Below, piece after piece: positions 37,882-48,925 of a stretch of DNA of 64,000 nt. The position numbers were made by a program, and so were the translations under genes. A model generated the notes under the pieces. The model had not been told where the DNA came from, ran no database searches, and worked only from the letters and a program-made list of their open reading frames with translations. The stretch is from Carposina sasakii (taxonomy: Eukaryota > Arthropoda > Insecta > Lepidoptera > Carposinidae), in contig CP053152.1 of assembly GCA_014607495.2 (NCBI GenBank), positions 12,507,899 to 12,571,898 on the forward strand. Direction: 5' to 3'. Within the stretch, counting starts at the first letter, position 1. Each line of letters begins with the position of its first letter.

Positions 37882-40582
37882 ACATTTATAAAGATGCGCT
37901 TTAATAAATTAGCATGCATGTACATAGATTGTTCTCTTTCAATCAATAAAGGGGCTATAACATAAACTCCTTAGCATACATTACGAGCAATTTCACACCG
38001 AAGACTCAATGAGATAACTTGCAACCTACAATCAACCGATTGAAATTAGCAGAAACCCAAATAAACAACCGCGGGACTCCATTGCCAAACATATTTTTCC
38101 ATCAATCATTAGATCAGACTCGGCCTTACAACTATCATGCGCCGAAATTGTTCTAATCGTCCAGGAAACATCGACAAATATGTTTTAATGCACATCAATG
38201 TCGCAGGGTTGAGGCCGTCCATTTCGCAAATTATCCAGTGCTCAACTCTAGGTCCTGGATGGCTGTCGCTACTGTCTATGCGGAGTGGTTTGGAAACGTA
38301 TGGCAAGTTAGCAGTTAACCCATGTGAACACGGGATATATCATATGTATAAATCGGCTCCGAGTGAGCCCTTGATCCTAGTTATGTGGTAGGAACATTTC
38401 AAGGTGATAAGAGGATGAGCTGGCGTTAATATCTTCCCTATAACGACAATGTAGTGCTCTGCTACGAAACTCGTAGCACGAACTTATATTATTTTTCTAG
38501 AGCTTTATATTTCTGTAGTAGTTTCAGTCGTCCAAAAAAAAACATAATGTATATGATAGTCTTGTACTGACCCGGCCCGATTCGATGATATAAGCTGCTT
38601 CTGCAATCTGCATTTTCTTTCGGGCATCGTGCATGCTCATCTAGGGAAGGCATGAGGTGTCCTCTTCTAGTCTACTCAGCGATCTTATACATCTGGCTCC
38701 CATATTAAGTATGTAACATATCTAATGTGTCCGTAGAAATCTCTTTCGTGATCACCTAACTTTTCTCAGAACAGTTCCAGATATTTTGCTTTTTTGTCAC
38801 ATACCTGTAAGTACATTATACAGCATGTTTGTGACAGCCAGGCAAATATTGATACCATGACTTCAGACCATGATTCTGAGACGAAAAACACTGAAAATTT
38901 TCGCAGGAAAATTCCGAAATTTTCCCACATTTTTTTCATATTTTCAGAAAAAAAAATTCAGTTCGTTTAATTAGGCCTTAAATAATAAAATTAAAATAAA
39001 ATTTTAACCAAAAGATGATTTTCAAAAAAAAAAATTGCCCTCAAAATTTTCAAAAAAACTGATCAACCCTAATGGAGAGTCACAATTGATCCAAAAAACA
39101 GAAATGGGTCACACAATAACTAATAAGCCCATTTAATTAGTCATAGGATCGCCCGATACAATTTGCGCGGAGAGCAAAGATTACTGATAATCAAATCAAA
39201 AATACATTTCCTGCGAGTAATAACACTGTCGTATAACTCAACAGAAGATTCGGCGGGAAAAGCTGGAACGGTTCGGGTGTAATTTTCTTGTGAAAATCAA
39301 AATTTATTTCTAAATGGCTTGCATGTGTCCGTAAAGTGATGTTTTCTGGTAGATAAGTTATATTTTGGTTACTTGTGATGTGAATCTAGTGCGTATGCAT
39401 GGTTTTATATGCAGGTAAGCTAAGTAAAACTTTAGTCGGAATGCGATCTCTTCATGGGCTCATGTTAGTTGTTTCTGCAATTATTTTTGATTTTTACTAA
39501 TTTTACATCCATTCTTGAGGATTTTCCCGACGTTTCCATTCATCATCATCAATATCATCCATCATAAATTCAGAAATAATTTACTAAAGACAATGGCTGT
39601 ATGGGCTTAGTTCCCCTTGCCTTTCCTTCGGGATAAACTAAATTTAAAAAAAAACTCAACAGAATGGTACTTGTTCAGCATTTCAATATTTGCCTGGCTA
39701 TCACCTACACCCTGTATATGTTGGACATGGATTATGTGCTTAGAAAGAAATGTACCTATGATATTAGGATGGTAATGCGGTTACATTTAGTGCTTCTGCA
39801 CTACCTTGGTCCAAATTATGTACTTAAATAAACTATTAATCTTCAGAAATGGCGAGTTTCAGCAAGATATACCATCGTAGCAATTTCTTATCTCTAAATT
39901 AGTACAGCTGAATACCGCAGTATTACCTACCTACGGACTGCTGAACGAGTTACTGTGCTCACGGTAGAAGAGAGGCTTAGCTATCCTTATGAATTCGAAT
40001 CCTGTTCGCTATAATAGATGGAAATCGGGAAAGATATCCGGTACGACTAGTATGGCACTACCAAATCCAAATCCATATCACAACCGACGTTTCAAGCATA
40101 TGGGTTATGAACAAATTCTGTTTCTTAGGGTAACACACCATTACTGGAGGTCTGCCGCTAGCTTACTAAAAGTTAACTTTTCCCTCGCCACTCAGAACAG
40201 TTCCTCGAGCCTCAACATTGGCAACTGCTGTCCATTCCCAAATGTTACCAATCAAGATTCTTCCGTCCACCAAGGAATCTTTTCCACATTTCATTTTGCC
40301 CATAATTATATGTCTGGCACATACTAAATGAAAATCTTTGTCTTGTCTATCCCATGTCCCTATGAGGCATAGTCATGTATATGTAAAATGTATGTAAATT
40401 CAATAGTGAAAAGACTCCAATACCTTTTAATTTTATATAAAAAAAAGTCCTTCTCAGACGTCTACGGGCTCTCCCATTAACATTTTTATTGCATGTATAA
40501 ACTGAAATCGGCGTGTTATTGAAGTTCAAGCTATAACGACTACGACCTAATTATTTTTGCAGGCACCCGTTTATCGCCTAAC
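37882..40582. other. Intergenic DNA with unassigned GC-richer blocks
   Basis: Blocks at 38040-38400 and 39980-40330 are less AT-rich and carry overlapping open frames on one or both strands, but no family motif or splice pattern was recognised. They may be decayed transposon coding regions. The rest is AT-rich. Confidence 0.4.
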
Positions 40583-40867
40583 AGGAATCGCTTCTTCTTC
40601 TTCAGCCTATTGCAGTCCACTGCTGGACGTAGGCCTCCCCCAGGGCACGCCACAAGACTACTGCCACAGGGGGGTTTTGCCCATAGTCACCACGCTGGGC
40701 AGGCGGGTCGGTGACCGCAGTGTGATTTTCGGATTATGTTGTCAGTACGGGAGGCGCTGCTGCCCACCTCCCGGAAACCCTTAATCGCCTCGTACGATAC
40801 CCACGGGCAGACATGGGTGGCACAAACTCTACTCTACCACGCGGCTATGAATAGGAATAGGAATCGC
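40583..40867 (-). mobile_element. 5'-truncated RTE-like LINE with 9-bp target-site duplication
   Basis: Minus-strand 3' end: ggaggcctacgtccagcagt, gactgcaataggctgaagaa and a short GAA-rich tail (40592-40602). The element (40592-40858) lies between direct repeats aggaatcgc at 40583-40591 and 40859-40867. Only the 3' untranslated region is present, which fits incomplete reverse transcription. Confidence 0.8.
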
Positions 40868-41560
40868 ATTGAAGTGCAATGTCTTTTTTTATTTATTTAT
40901 CATTAATACATATTTTACAAAGAATAAAGTACAGTGTCTCATAAACTTTATGCAAGTTTTTCCGTACACCGTTATCGTCATCTATTGTGCTAATGCCACT
41001 ACTAACATAGATTATGAAATTATACAGATTAAGAAACCACTAACCAAATATGTGTTGAAATAAATGACTAAATAAAATATAAATAAATTGTACATTTCTC
41101 TATTGAGGGCTACACTGTACATTGTTATAGGTAGGTAAAGTTTAAATCAGTGATTTAAATATTATACCAAAAAACTGGCATTATAAGTTAAAACTAAGTA
41201 GCGTTCGCTCGATAATACTCGAAACAGGATTTAGCATATCATTAGACTTTAGTGTCTGTATATAGATTAATTTATTAGATTAGTGGAAAAATTTTATTCT
41301 TTTTTTAGTCTAGACTAGTATAAATATAAAACGCCGGCAAACTTGTTATTTATGTTTCCTACTTCTTTACGTGTTGTTCTTTACGTGTGTGCGTAAATAA
41401 CAGCGTAATAATTCTACCCGCACACATTACGTGCCTATGTATATACATATAAGTAAACATTTCGGATAGAATAGGTAAGATAGTTATGAAAGTTTTATTA
41501 TTGCAGCGGGTTTGAAGTTGTAGTTTCTAAATCCCCATTCTATTTAACCACAATATACAT
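40868..41560. other. AT-rich intergenic DNA, no gene seen
   Basis: No supported feature. Confidence 0.45.
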
Positions 41561-41735
41561 AACACAGCGGTGTATAGGTACGTACCTATACACCGCTGTG
41601 TTCCCTAAATGGAGTAGCCAGAAATTGCAGGATCAAGATTCTTAGTCGACTCTTACGACATGCACGGAAGGAGATGCAGCTGATGTGCTTACCTATCTCG
41701 TGTCAAGCCCTGCATTAGCACAGATCAAAGTAAAT
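41561..41735 (+). repeat. Family R1 copy whose 5' end is a perfect 42-bp palindrome
   Basis: The first 42 bases (41561-41602) are perfectly self-complementary around the centre GTAC. The right half, caccgctgtgttcc, is the normal R1 5' end, so the left half is an inverted duplicate of that end. R1 then continues (gagtagccagaaattgcagg, gcacggaaggagatgcagct). It lies just 3' of the first UGT gene. Confidence 0.8.
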
Positions 41736-43871
41736 CTAAAAATAAAATAACAGCTTGTAATCAGTTTTAACTTTATTCGTCGAACAAGCCAATAGCAAGA
41801 ATCTTATAATTTTGAAAATAATGTAGAGCAACCACAACCAAATAAAAATTATTATGGTAAGTGTAACATAGACATCTAATAGGGTATTTTCGAACCACGA
41901 GACATGTTTAGATGGCAATGACGACGGCGACAATTTATGTCGTGCTACATATTCAGTCCAAAAGATGGCGCTGTCCATAACTGATATAGGGCGGTCGTGC
42001 CATTCCCTTGATATTCTTTTAGCATTCTTCTGCATCCTGTAGGCATAAATAAATTATTTCTGTAAGTTGTGCTAGCTTTCTTATTATATTCAACTATACT
42101 GTTATGCAAATTTAACGACCAACAAATTAATACAAAAAATAACAACAGAATATACCTATAGTATTGTTGTTTAACTAGGTAGGTACTGTAAGTACTACAA
42201 AACAACATTTTGAATACCTAGCTAGGCTAGATGATTACTTATAAAAGAAAGTTTTAAGTTACACCAAGGTGAACTACATACCTTCTAGCTAGACAAATCG
42301 CTTATTCACGGTAAGTGTAACTTTATTTTTTGTTTGTACCTATCACTAAACATATTTTTATTACATAGAAAGTTATGTAAGAAAGAAGAATATACTTACT
42401 CATCCTTGATGGCTTCGGCTAATGAATCTGCATTGAGGGTCTCAAAGAGCAAAGTTTTCCCTAATCCGACTGCCCGTACTGACGCCGCGTTGGTGAACTG
42501 GACTCCAAAGAATGGTATCGTGATGACTGGCTTGCCACAGTAAGTAGCTTCTGATAGACTCAACATACCACCTTGTAAGACGTATCCGACCACTTTAGGG
42601 TGACCTAATATAAAAATAAAGTAAATATAAACCACTTCTAACACCATCATAAAATCCGCTAGGTATTTTAGTTAAAATATAAATTCACACAATATATCCA
42701 GCTGTGGCGTCCATTGACTGACAAATATGTTTTCATATCCAGGAGGAAAGTTATCATCCTCCCATTTCCATATAATTTTTTGTGGTATTTTACCGAATGC
42801 TTCTAGAAACTGTTCTAATTTTTCCGGAGACTTTGTACTGGATTTCAAACTAGATCCGAAACTTATGTAAATAGCTCCATGTTCAGCTGTTGATAGAAAT
42901 CGCTCTATATCCTGCAAAGTAAATAATGGATTTTTAATTTTTCTCAAGATCTCTACGAGAAATTTACGTCTTGTTTCATTTATTTCAACTTCTAATAAAG
43001 CTTACCTTCGGTACAGGCTTCGGTTTTTCAATATGTATTCCCCCTATTTCCAGTGGTTGTGCCGCTAATATTCTGGCTCCTGCCAGGGAAAACTGTTGAC
43101 TTACAAACGGCATTCTCATGCTTTTCTTTGACACCTTTTCAATGTCCAAAGTATAATTAGATAAACGTCTACTAAATGCTTCGTACACACCACGGTGACC
43201 AACCCATAGCACAACTGTATTCCACTGTATACCAAGTATTTAAAATTAGTGTCTCAGCTTTGTTATACAAGGAGGGGTTAGGTTCAGCCAGTATTAGAGA
43301 AATAAAACGCATCTGGAGCCACATTAAATGGAATCCCCAACCTCGAATAAGACCGCGGTAACAACACATGGGATGTTATTCCAATAATAGGTGCATCATA
43401 TAAAGCAACCGCATACGCCAATGCACAATCACTTACAAACTGCTCCACAAATATCACAACGCACTGTTTCCCTGACGCCAAATGTTTTTTTTTAGCATAT
43501 TCATTTGTGAAGAGTTCTTCACAGTCGTTCCTTGTTTTACTACGCATTGAATAAGCTTGTCGAAAATAGGTAAATAAATGCAAATATCTGGAATCTATTC
43601 GCTCACACTCACGTAGAGTCAGCCTGTGTTTTTTACTAGGATCATAGAGTTTTAAATTTACTAAAGTCAAATTCGGAAGTTGTTGTTTATCCGGAAAACT
43701 GTTCATGACAGTGACCGAGTGACCTCGATGACCGAGTTCTCGAAATAATGTCTGGAAGGACATATAATGGCTTGGGATTGGGTCTGATATTATGGCTAAG
43801 ATACTGAAAGATTCGGCATGGTTCACAAAAATTGCAAGAAGTAACACAAATATCCACGTGTAAGGCGTCAT
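41736..43871 (-). pseudogene. UDP-glycosyltransferase 1, four coding exons, frame broken twice
   Basis: UGTs move sugar from a UDP-sugar to small lipophilic molecules, facing the ER lumen. Exons: 43006-43871, 42689-42911, 42400-42604, 41736-42036; all splice sites are GT-AG and phases fit. Residues 1-21 are a signal peptide, and the catalytic His is H35 (IPSHYM). Exon 2 has YISFGSS and a WTPQ motif. Exon 3 has the signature YVLQGG..SE..YCGKP; the Gln is normal for many lepidopteran UGTs. Exon 4 has a membrane anchor and short tail. Two breaks occur in exon 1: one extra base near 43283-43290 and a 10-bp imperfect duplication at 43215-43234. The sugar-binding Asp-Gln pair reads VQ (FFGVQFTN), so Asp is lost. 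The C-terminus is longer than in the neighbour and lacks its dilysine. Together these favour a pseudogene; the indels alone could be assembly errors. Confidence 0.85.
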
Positions 43872-43995
43872 AACTTAAAAGTCAATGTTAGCACACGATT
43901 TGATAACTTAACTCTGCGTACATTCATAGCAGCTCGTTGCCGTCAGTCACTGAATGCGTACTTCGATTAACTGACTATCGCTGGTATGCACCATC
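43872..43995 (-). promoter_or_regulatory. Proximal upstream region shared in part with the second UGT gene
   Basis: About 50-125 bases upstream of the UGT1 start, the blocks gccgtcag and ttaactgac occur in the same order and similar spacing as upstream of UGT2 (about 48502-48537). This fits duplication of the gene with its promoter, followed by divergence. No confident TATA box is seen. Confidence 0.4.
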
Positions 43996-44099
43996 AGTGA
44001 TAAAACAATCTAAAATGCACCTGTTTTTATTAATAAGTGTACAATAAGCGTCTATTATATTCACGCGTATATTATACGTATAATGTTTTTTGAATTTGT

Positions 44100-44469
44100 T
44101 AGGTTTTTTCGTTGCCACCCTCAACGAAGGGTACGTACTCTATAGATCAAATAAAGTAAGTTTATGCCAAAAAAAATGGTGGGAAACGATGTATTTTTTT
44201 TTTATTACTTGATCGAGTGAAATTTATAGTGTCCAGTGTTTATGCTAGTTTTTTCATAGACAGATATTAATTATTTCTCGTGAAAAAATCTTGCTACGCG
44301 CGACTATGTGCATTTATGCAGATAAACGCAGTCTATTTACTCAACTTTGGACCCTTATATCTTTGGAACTAGATACTTCCCAGGTATGCTTCCATGGAGA
44401 AAAATGATCGTGATGATGAAGAGATTCTGTAGTTTTCGGGAACTTTGACGACCAAAAATCATCCTGTAT
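44100..44469 (+). mobile_element. Mariner-like MITE family M1, copy 3
   Basis: It starts aggttttttcgttgccaccc and ends ccaaaaatcatcctgtat. The body blocks are as in the other copies. Its right end directly abuts a jockey-like reverse transcriptase fragment, so it lies inside or beside that LINE remnant. Confidence 0.8.
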
Positions 44470-44847
44470 GCTTCTTCCATGTGAGTCTTCGGTCCAGGTG
44501 CATGTCTAGATACTTGGTATCTTCGCTTTACGGTATAACTGATCCATTGAGTGTTACTGCATGGCATGTTTCCCGTCGTGTATGATATGTGCAGATTTGC
44601 TTTCATTTGTTTGAATACGCCACTTTTTTAGCTAAGATTGTATGAGGTCAAGGATTTTTTGTTTAGTTCAGACGCTTGCCGGGGATCAGAATGTGATGTA
44701 ATTAATGTTGTGTCGTCTGCAAATGTTGCGACTGTTGCATCATTTTCAACAGGCATGTCCGAAGTGAACAGCAAGTAAAGGATGGGGCCCAGCACGCTCC
44801 CCTGAGGCATCCTAGGCAGTATTTCAACCAGGTGTGTGTGGGCTTCA
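44470..44847 (-). mobile_element. Jockey-like LINE reverse transcriptase fragment
   Basis: The minus-strand translation has the reverse transcriptase landmarks PQGSVLGPILYLLFTSDMP and ATFADDTTL (catalytic FADD box). After a frame change come a WRIQTNESKSAHI-like block and YLDMHLDRRLTWKKH. That is the palm and start of the thumb of a jockey-clade enzyme. It is short, frameshifted and inactive, and is framed on both sides by ends of MITE family M1. Confidence 0.85.
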
Positions 44848-44916
44848 TTTTTTTGGTATAAACTTACTTTATTTGACGTATAGAATACGACGCAATAGAA
44901 AAACACCCTGTATATT
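44848..44916 (-). mobile_element. Mariner-like MITE family M1, 5' end only, inverted
   Basis: The minus strand reads acagggtgtttttctattgc, tattctatacgtcaaataaa and gtaagtttataccaaaaaaa, the first 70 bases of M1. It faces copy 3 across the jockey fragment. Confidence 0.75.
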
Positions 44917-45133
44917 CAAGCACTTTGGGAAAATACACCCGAATCCGTAAGCCTGACATGTAACAATTATAAATTATACTCGTAGTAAATATAAGTATTA
45001 TAGTTATAAACATAGTAAAATGGAACTTAATAAAAGTAACAAGTACCTAAGATCTTCGTTATTAGGTACTACTGAACTATTATTAATTAATAATGCTTAC
45101 AAACTAATTCTAATTATGGATACATACAAATTA

Positions 45134-48100
45134 CTACTCCTTCTTAACTTTACCTCTAAATATAGTACAGCATAATGATAGCAGAATTCTTACAACTTTA
45201 AAAGTAATATACAATAGCCATAAACCGGTTATTACAATGAAGGTAAGTGTAGCATAGACATCTATAAGTGTACTCTCAAACCAAGTAACATGTTTAGATG
45301 GTAATGACGGTGGAGATAGTTTGTGTCGGGCTACGTGTTCGGTCCAGAAGATGGCGCTGTCCATAACCGATAGTGGTCGATCGTGCCATTGTTTTGATAT
45401 TCTTTTAGCATTTTCTTGAATTCTGCAAGGGATAATTTGTATCTCAAAAACAGAGGTATTTAAGCCAGGGATTTGGTATTTCCTTTATTTAAGCAGTGAA
45501 TTAGATACAGTGCTAAAACTGCCACTGCAATAAATAAATTAAACATGATATACTTATGTAAGTACTTACTCTTCAGAAGTAATATCCTTAATGGCTTCGG
45601 CTAATGTATCTGCATTGAGGGTATCGAACCGCAAAGTTTTCCCCAATCCAACTGCCCGCACTAACGCCGCGTTGCTGAACTGGTCTCCAAAAAATGGTAT
45701 CGTAATGACTGGCTTTCCACAATAAGTTGCTTCTGACAAACTCAACATACCACCTTGTAATATGTATCCGACCACTTTTGGGTGACCTGTAAATGAACCC
45801 GTTTCAGGGTTTTAAAAAACTCGTTACGTCTAATATACAGGTGTTTTTTCGTAGCCACCATTAACGAAGGGTACCTACTCTATACCTACATCAAATAAAG
45901 TAAGTTTATGCCAAAAAAAAATGCAGGGATTTTTTTTATTTTTTTTTTATTACTTGATCGGGCGAAATTTATAGTGTCTAGTGTTTAAGGTATGTTTTTT
46001 AAAGACAGATATTAATTATTTCTCGTGAAAAAATCTTGCTACGCGCGTCTATGTGCTTTTATGCAGAAAAACGCAGTCTATTTACTCAACTTTGGACCCT
46101 AATATTTGATCGTGATGATGAGGAGATTCCGTAGTTTTCGGTAACGTGGACAACCAAAAATCACCTGTATTATTAATACCTATATGTTCCTAAATAGATG
46201 TAAAATACCACTCACGAAATCTCAGAAACTATATCATCTACAAACTTGAAATTTCGCAGATAGGTTCCTTCGCAGCGCGTAGATATCTGGATTTTACGAA
46301 ACTCTACCCCTAAGGGTGTAAAACGGGGCTTGGAAATTTGTATGAAAGTCCTACGTTTTTAAGGATTTTCTGAAGGCGTATTGCAGTACGAGGCTAAGTA
46401 CGAGGTCTATCACGAGAAGATTTCTATGCCTAGAAATAATAGTTAGCTAGGTACTTTACTTACACAGTATATCGAACTGTGGTAGCCAACTACTGACGAA
46501 AACGTTATCATATCCTTCTGGAAAACTGTCGTTCTCCCACTTCCATATAACTTTATGGGGAACTTTCGCGAATGCATCCAAGAACTGTTGTAATTTTTTT
46601 CGAGACATTGTGCTGGACTTCAAATTGGAGCCAAAGCTCATATAAATGGCTCCATGTTTCGCTGACGATAAGAACCGCTCTATTTGCTGAAATATAAAAC
46701 TGTTGTTAATTTAAAATTGCAATTTTTAAACGCTTTTTAACTAAGCTAGTTTTAATAGTTATTGAAGACTTTAAATTAAATAAGTATGCCTACTTTTTAA
46801 CTTACCTATTATATACCACTACCTATTGCCACTACGACAATAAAGTTTAAACTTCAAAGCGTCATCATAACAGGAGCGCATCGGGAATACCCTACGTAAA
46901 GTTCGTTTCATATCTCCTATGTCTGAGTGAACTACTCGTAACTACCTAACATTTTTTGTATATAGTGACAAGTAGATAATGTAGTCATACGCATAGTAAC
47001 TAGCGCCGCTATTCAAAGAAACTATTAGGTTATACGCACTCTACCTAGGTTCGTCTTTTCCTCATAGGTACGTCTTATATCATACATCTATACATATAAT
47101 AAAAATGTAACGGATCGCTGTCTGTACATGGAAAATATATGAGAAAAAATAATATAGGAACCTTTATCAGCGCAATAGAACCCAAAACGATGATTTTGAA
47201 TGTTTCGATGTCTGCTACCTTTTTTCCCGGGAAAATGTTTTTATCCCGATTGGACGCCCGCTTTTCGTGGACTACAGAAAAAAAAAACAAAATATCGAAA
47301 TTATCTGGGATAAAAACATTCTCCCGAGATAAAAAGTAGCCTGTATGTTAAGTGGGACCCATATATACCTGAAAACTGCATCGAAATCGGTTTCAGCCGT
47401 TTCTGAGATTAGCGTGCACAAACGCACAGACAAACAGACAAAAAATCCAAAAATCATTGTTTTGGGTACTATTGCGATGATAAAGGTATTCTATAATATT
47501 TTTTCTTGTATATCTTCCATGTACAGACAGCGATCCGTTACATTTTTATTATATGTATAGATTATACCTACTTAAGTTTTTTACCTCAGGCACTGGCTTT
47601 GGCTTCCAATATGAATCCCACCTATTTCCAATAGTTGTGGTGCTAATAACCTAGCCCCTGTAAGTGAAAACTGTTGATACACGAACATCATTCTCATCCT
47701 TTCCTTAGCAATCCGTTCAATGTCCAGGGTATAATTAGGAAGATGTCGACTAAACACTGCATTCGCTTGGCGATGATTAAGCCATCTAGCTATTGTATTC
47801 CAATAAGTTTTCAATATCACAGTCTCTACTTTATGATATAAAGACGGGTTTGGTCCAGCATCTGAGAAGTAGTACCCATCAGAAGCCAAACCGAAGGGAA
47901 TCCCCAGCCTCGAATAAGACTGCGGCATCAACACATGTGAGGTTATTCCAATGATAGGCGCATCATACAACGCAGCTGCGTACGCTAACGCGCAGTCACT
48001 AAACAAACTGCTCCACAAATATCACATCGTACTTCTTCCCTGACGCCAAATGTGCGACAGCTTGCTCGTTGACAAAGAGCTGCTCGCAATCTTCGGCTAC

Positions 48101-48427
48101 ATTAGTCGGCATAAACAGCAAATGCTGGCAAAAGTTAAACAGATGCAAGTACGTAGAGTCCTTGCTCTCGTAAAACTCTAAAGGCAGTTTGTGTCCTCTA
48201 TTGTAATAACGTTTAAGATTGACAAAAGTTAAGTTCGGATGGTGTTGTTTGTCCGGAAAGCTGTTTATAACAGTGACCGAATGACCTCTAGTCGCGAGCT
48301 CACGGAATAATGGGTGGATCGCCATGTAGTGGCTTGGAATAGGAATTGAAATAATCGCCAGGATATTGAATGGTGTTGCATGGTTCACTAATACTAGTAA
48401 CACAAGAAGCAATAAATGTGGCGTCAT
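45134..48427 (-). CDS. UDP-glycosyltransferase 2, four coding exons, two single-base frame breaks
   Basis: Tandem partner of the gene at 41736-43871. Exons: 47585-48427, 46464-46686, 45570-45786, 45134-45422; sites and phases match the partner, and exon 2 is exactly the same length (223 nt). It has an N-terminal signal peptide, catalytic His H33 (PSHYM), YMSFGSN, WLPQFDIL, YILQGG and an intact GDQFSN sugar-binding motif. Exon 4 has one membrane helix and a short tail ending KVKKE, which fits a KxKxx ER retrieval signal. Against the partner, exon 1 has one extra base near 48000 (giving an immediate stop after VEQFV) and one missing base near 47607. The two cancel in length but the segment between would be garbled. 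All key residues are conserved in the shifted frame, so the breaks are either very recent or sequencing errors. The likely role, from the family, is conjugation of plant toxins, odorants or hormones. Confidence 0.85.
45836..46170 (+). mobile_element. Mariner-like MITE family M1, copy 4, in UGT2 intron 2
   Basis: It starts tacaggtgttttttcgtagc and ends aaaaatcacctgta. It lies between UGT2 exons 2 and 3, in the opposite orientation to the gene, and carries an internal poly-T. Confidence 0.8.
46195..46345. repeat. Common lepidopteran non-coding repeat fragment in UGT2 intron 2
   Basis: Contains actcacgaaatctcagaaac, acaaacttgaaatttcgcag and ctctacccctaagggtgtaa, blocks I know from abundant lepidopteran non-autonomous repeats. 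Boundaries are uncertain. Confidence 0.5.
47087..47563. mobile_element. Two LEP1-type Helitrons joined tail to tail in UGT2 intron 1
   Basis: The left half (47087-47243, plus) starts tctatacatataataaaaat and contains gtaacggatcgctgtctgta. The right half (47244-47563, minus) carries the same sequence in reverse, ending catttttattatatgtatag. The two outer arms of about 100 bp are therefore inverted repeats. Both lack a clean CTAGT end at the junction. Confidence 0.8.
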
Positions 48428-48925
48428 CGGGTTGCCTTGAGATGAGAGTGTAGGTCAATGCCTATAATTTTATCGTTTCGCGAGCTGTCCGCGGCTTCGA
48501 GCCGTCAGCCTCTGCCAGTGGGCTATGGTTAACTGACCTGACCTATACGCTCGAGACTTTTTAGTTCGTGGAATAATTACATAGAAAATGCCATCAGATG
48601 GTTGATAGTATTCACGCAAGCAAAATTTAAGACAGCGTTGATAGACGTATTATCTAATCTATAAAACATGTCTGAACAAATAATACTTGATAGCAAAGTA
48701 AACCTGTTAATGAAATTCGGAATAAAATGGCTACCTACCAAAATACTTTAGAAGTATTATTTTTATGGCGCGATTAGAACAGAGCCGAAAGGAAACAACA
48801 GACTAAGTATATTATATCTACCCATTATATAATACCTAATAGGTAATAATACTTTTACACTGGTTTCCACAGTCGCATTCTGAAGGCACTCTCACCTTGA
48901 GGAGGTAGAACATCTACTGTAGATG
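48428..48925. other. Upstream region of UGT2 and spacer
   Basis: Nearest the gene, the minus strand has an AT-rich ataaaattatag at about 48459-48470 (weak TATA candidate) and GC-rich sequence sharing gccgtcag and ttaactgac blocks with the UGT1 upstream region. The remainder is AT-rich. Confidence 0.4.

Noticed and set aside
39989..40327. Plus-strand 112-codon frame
   Set aside because: No family motif or splice pattern. The opposite strand is also partly open, so a decayed transposon is as likely as a gene.
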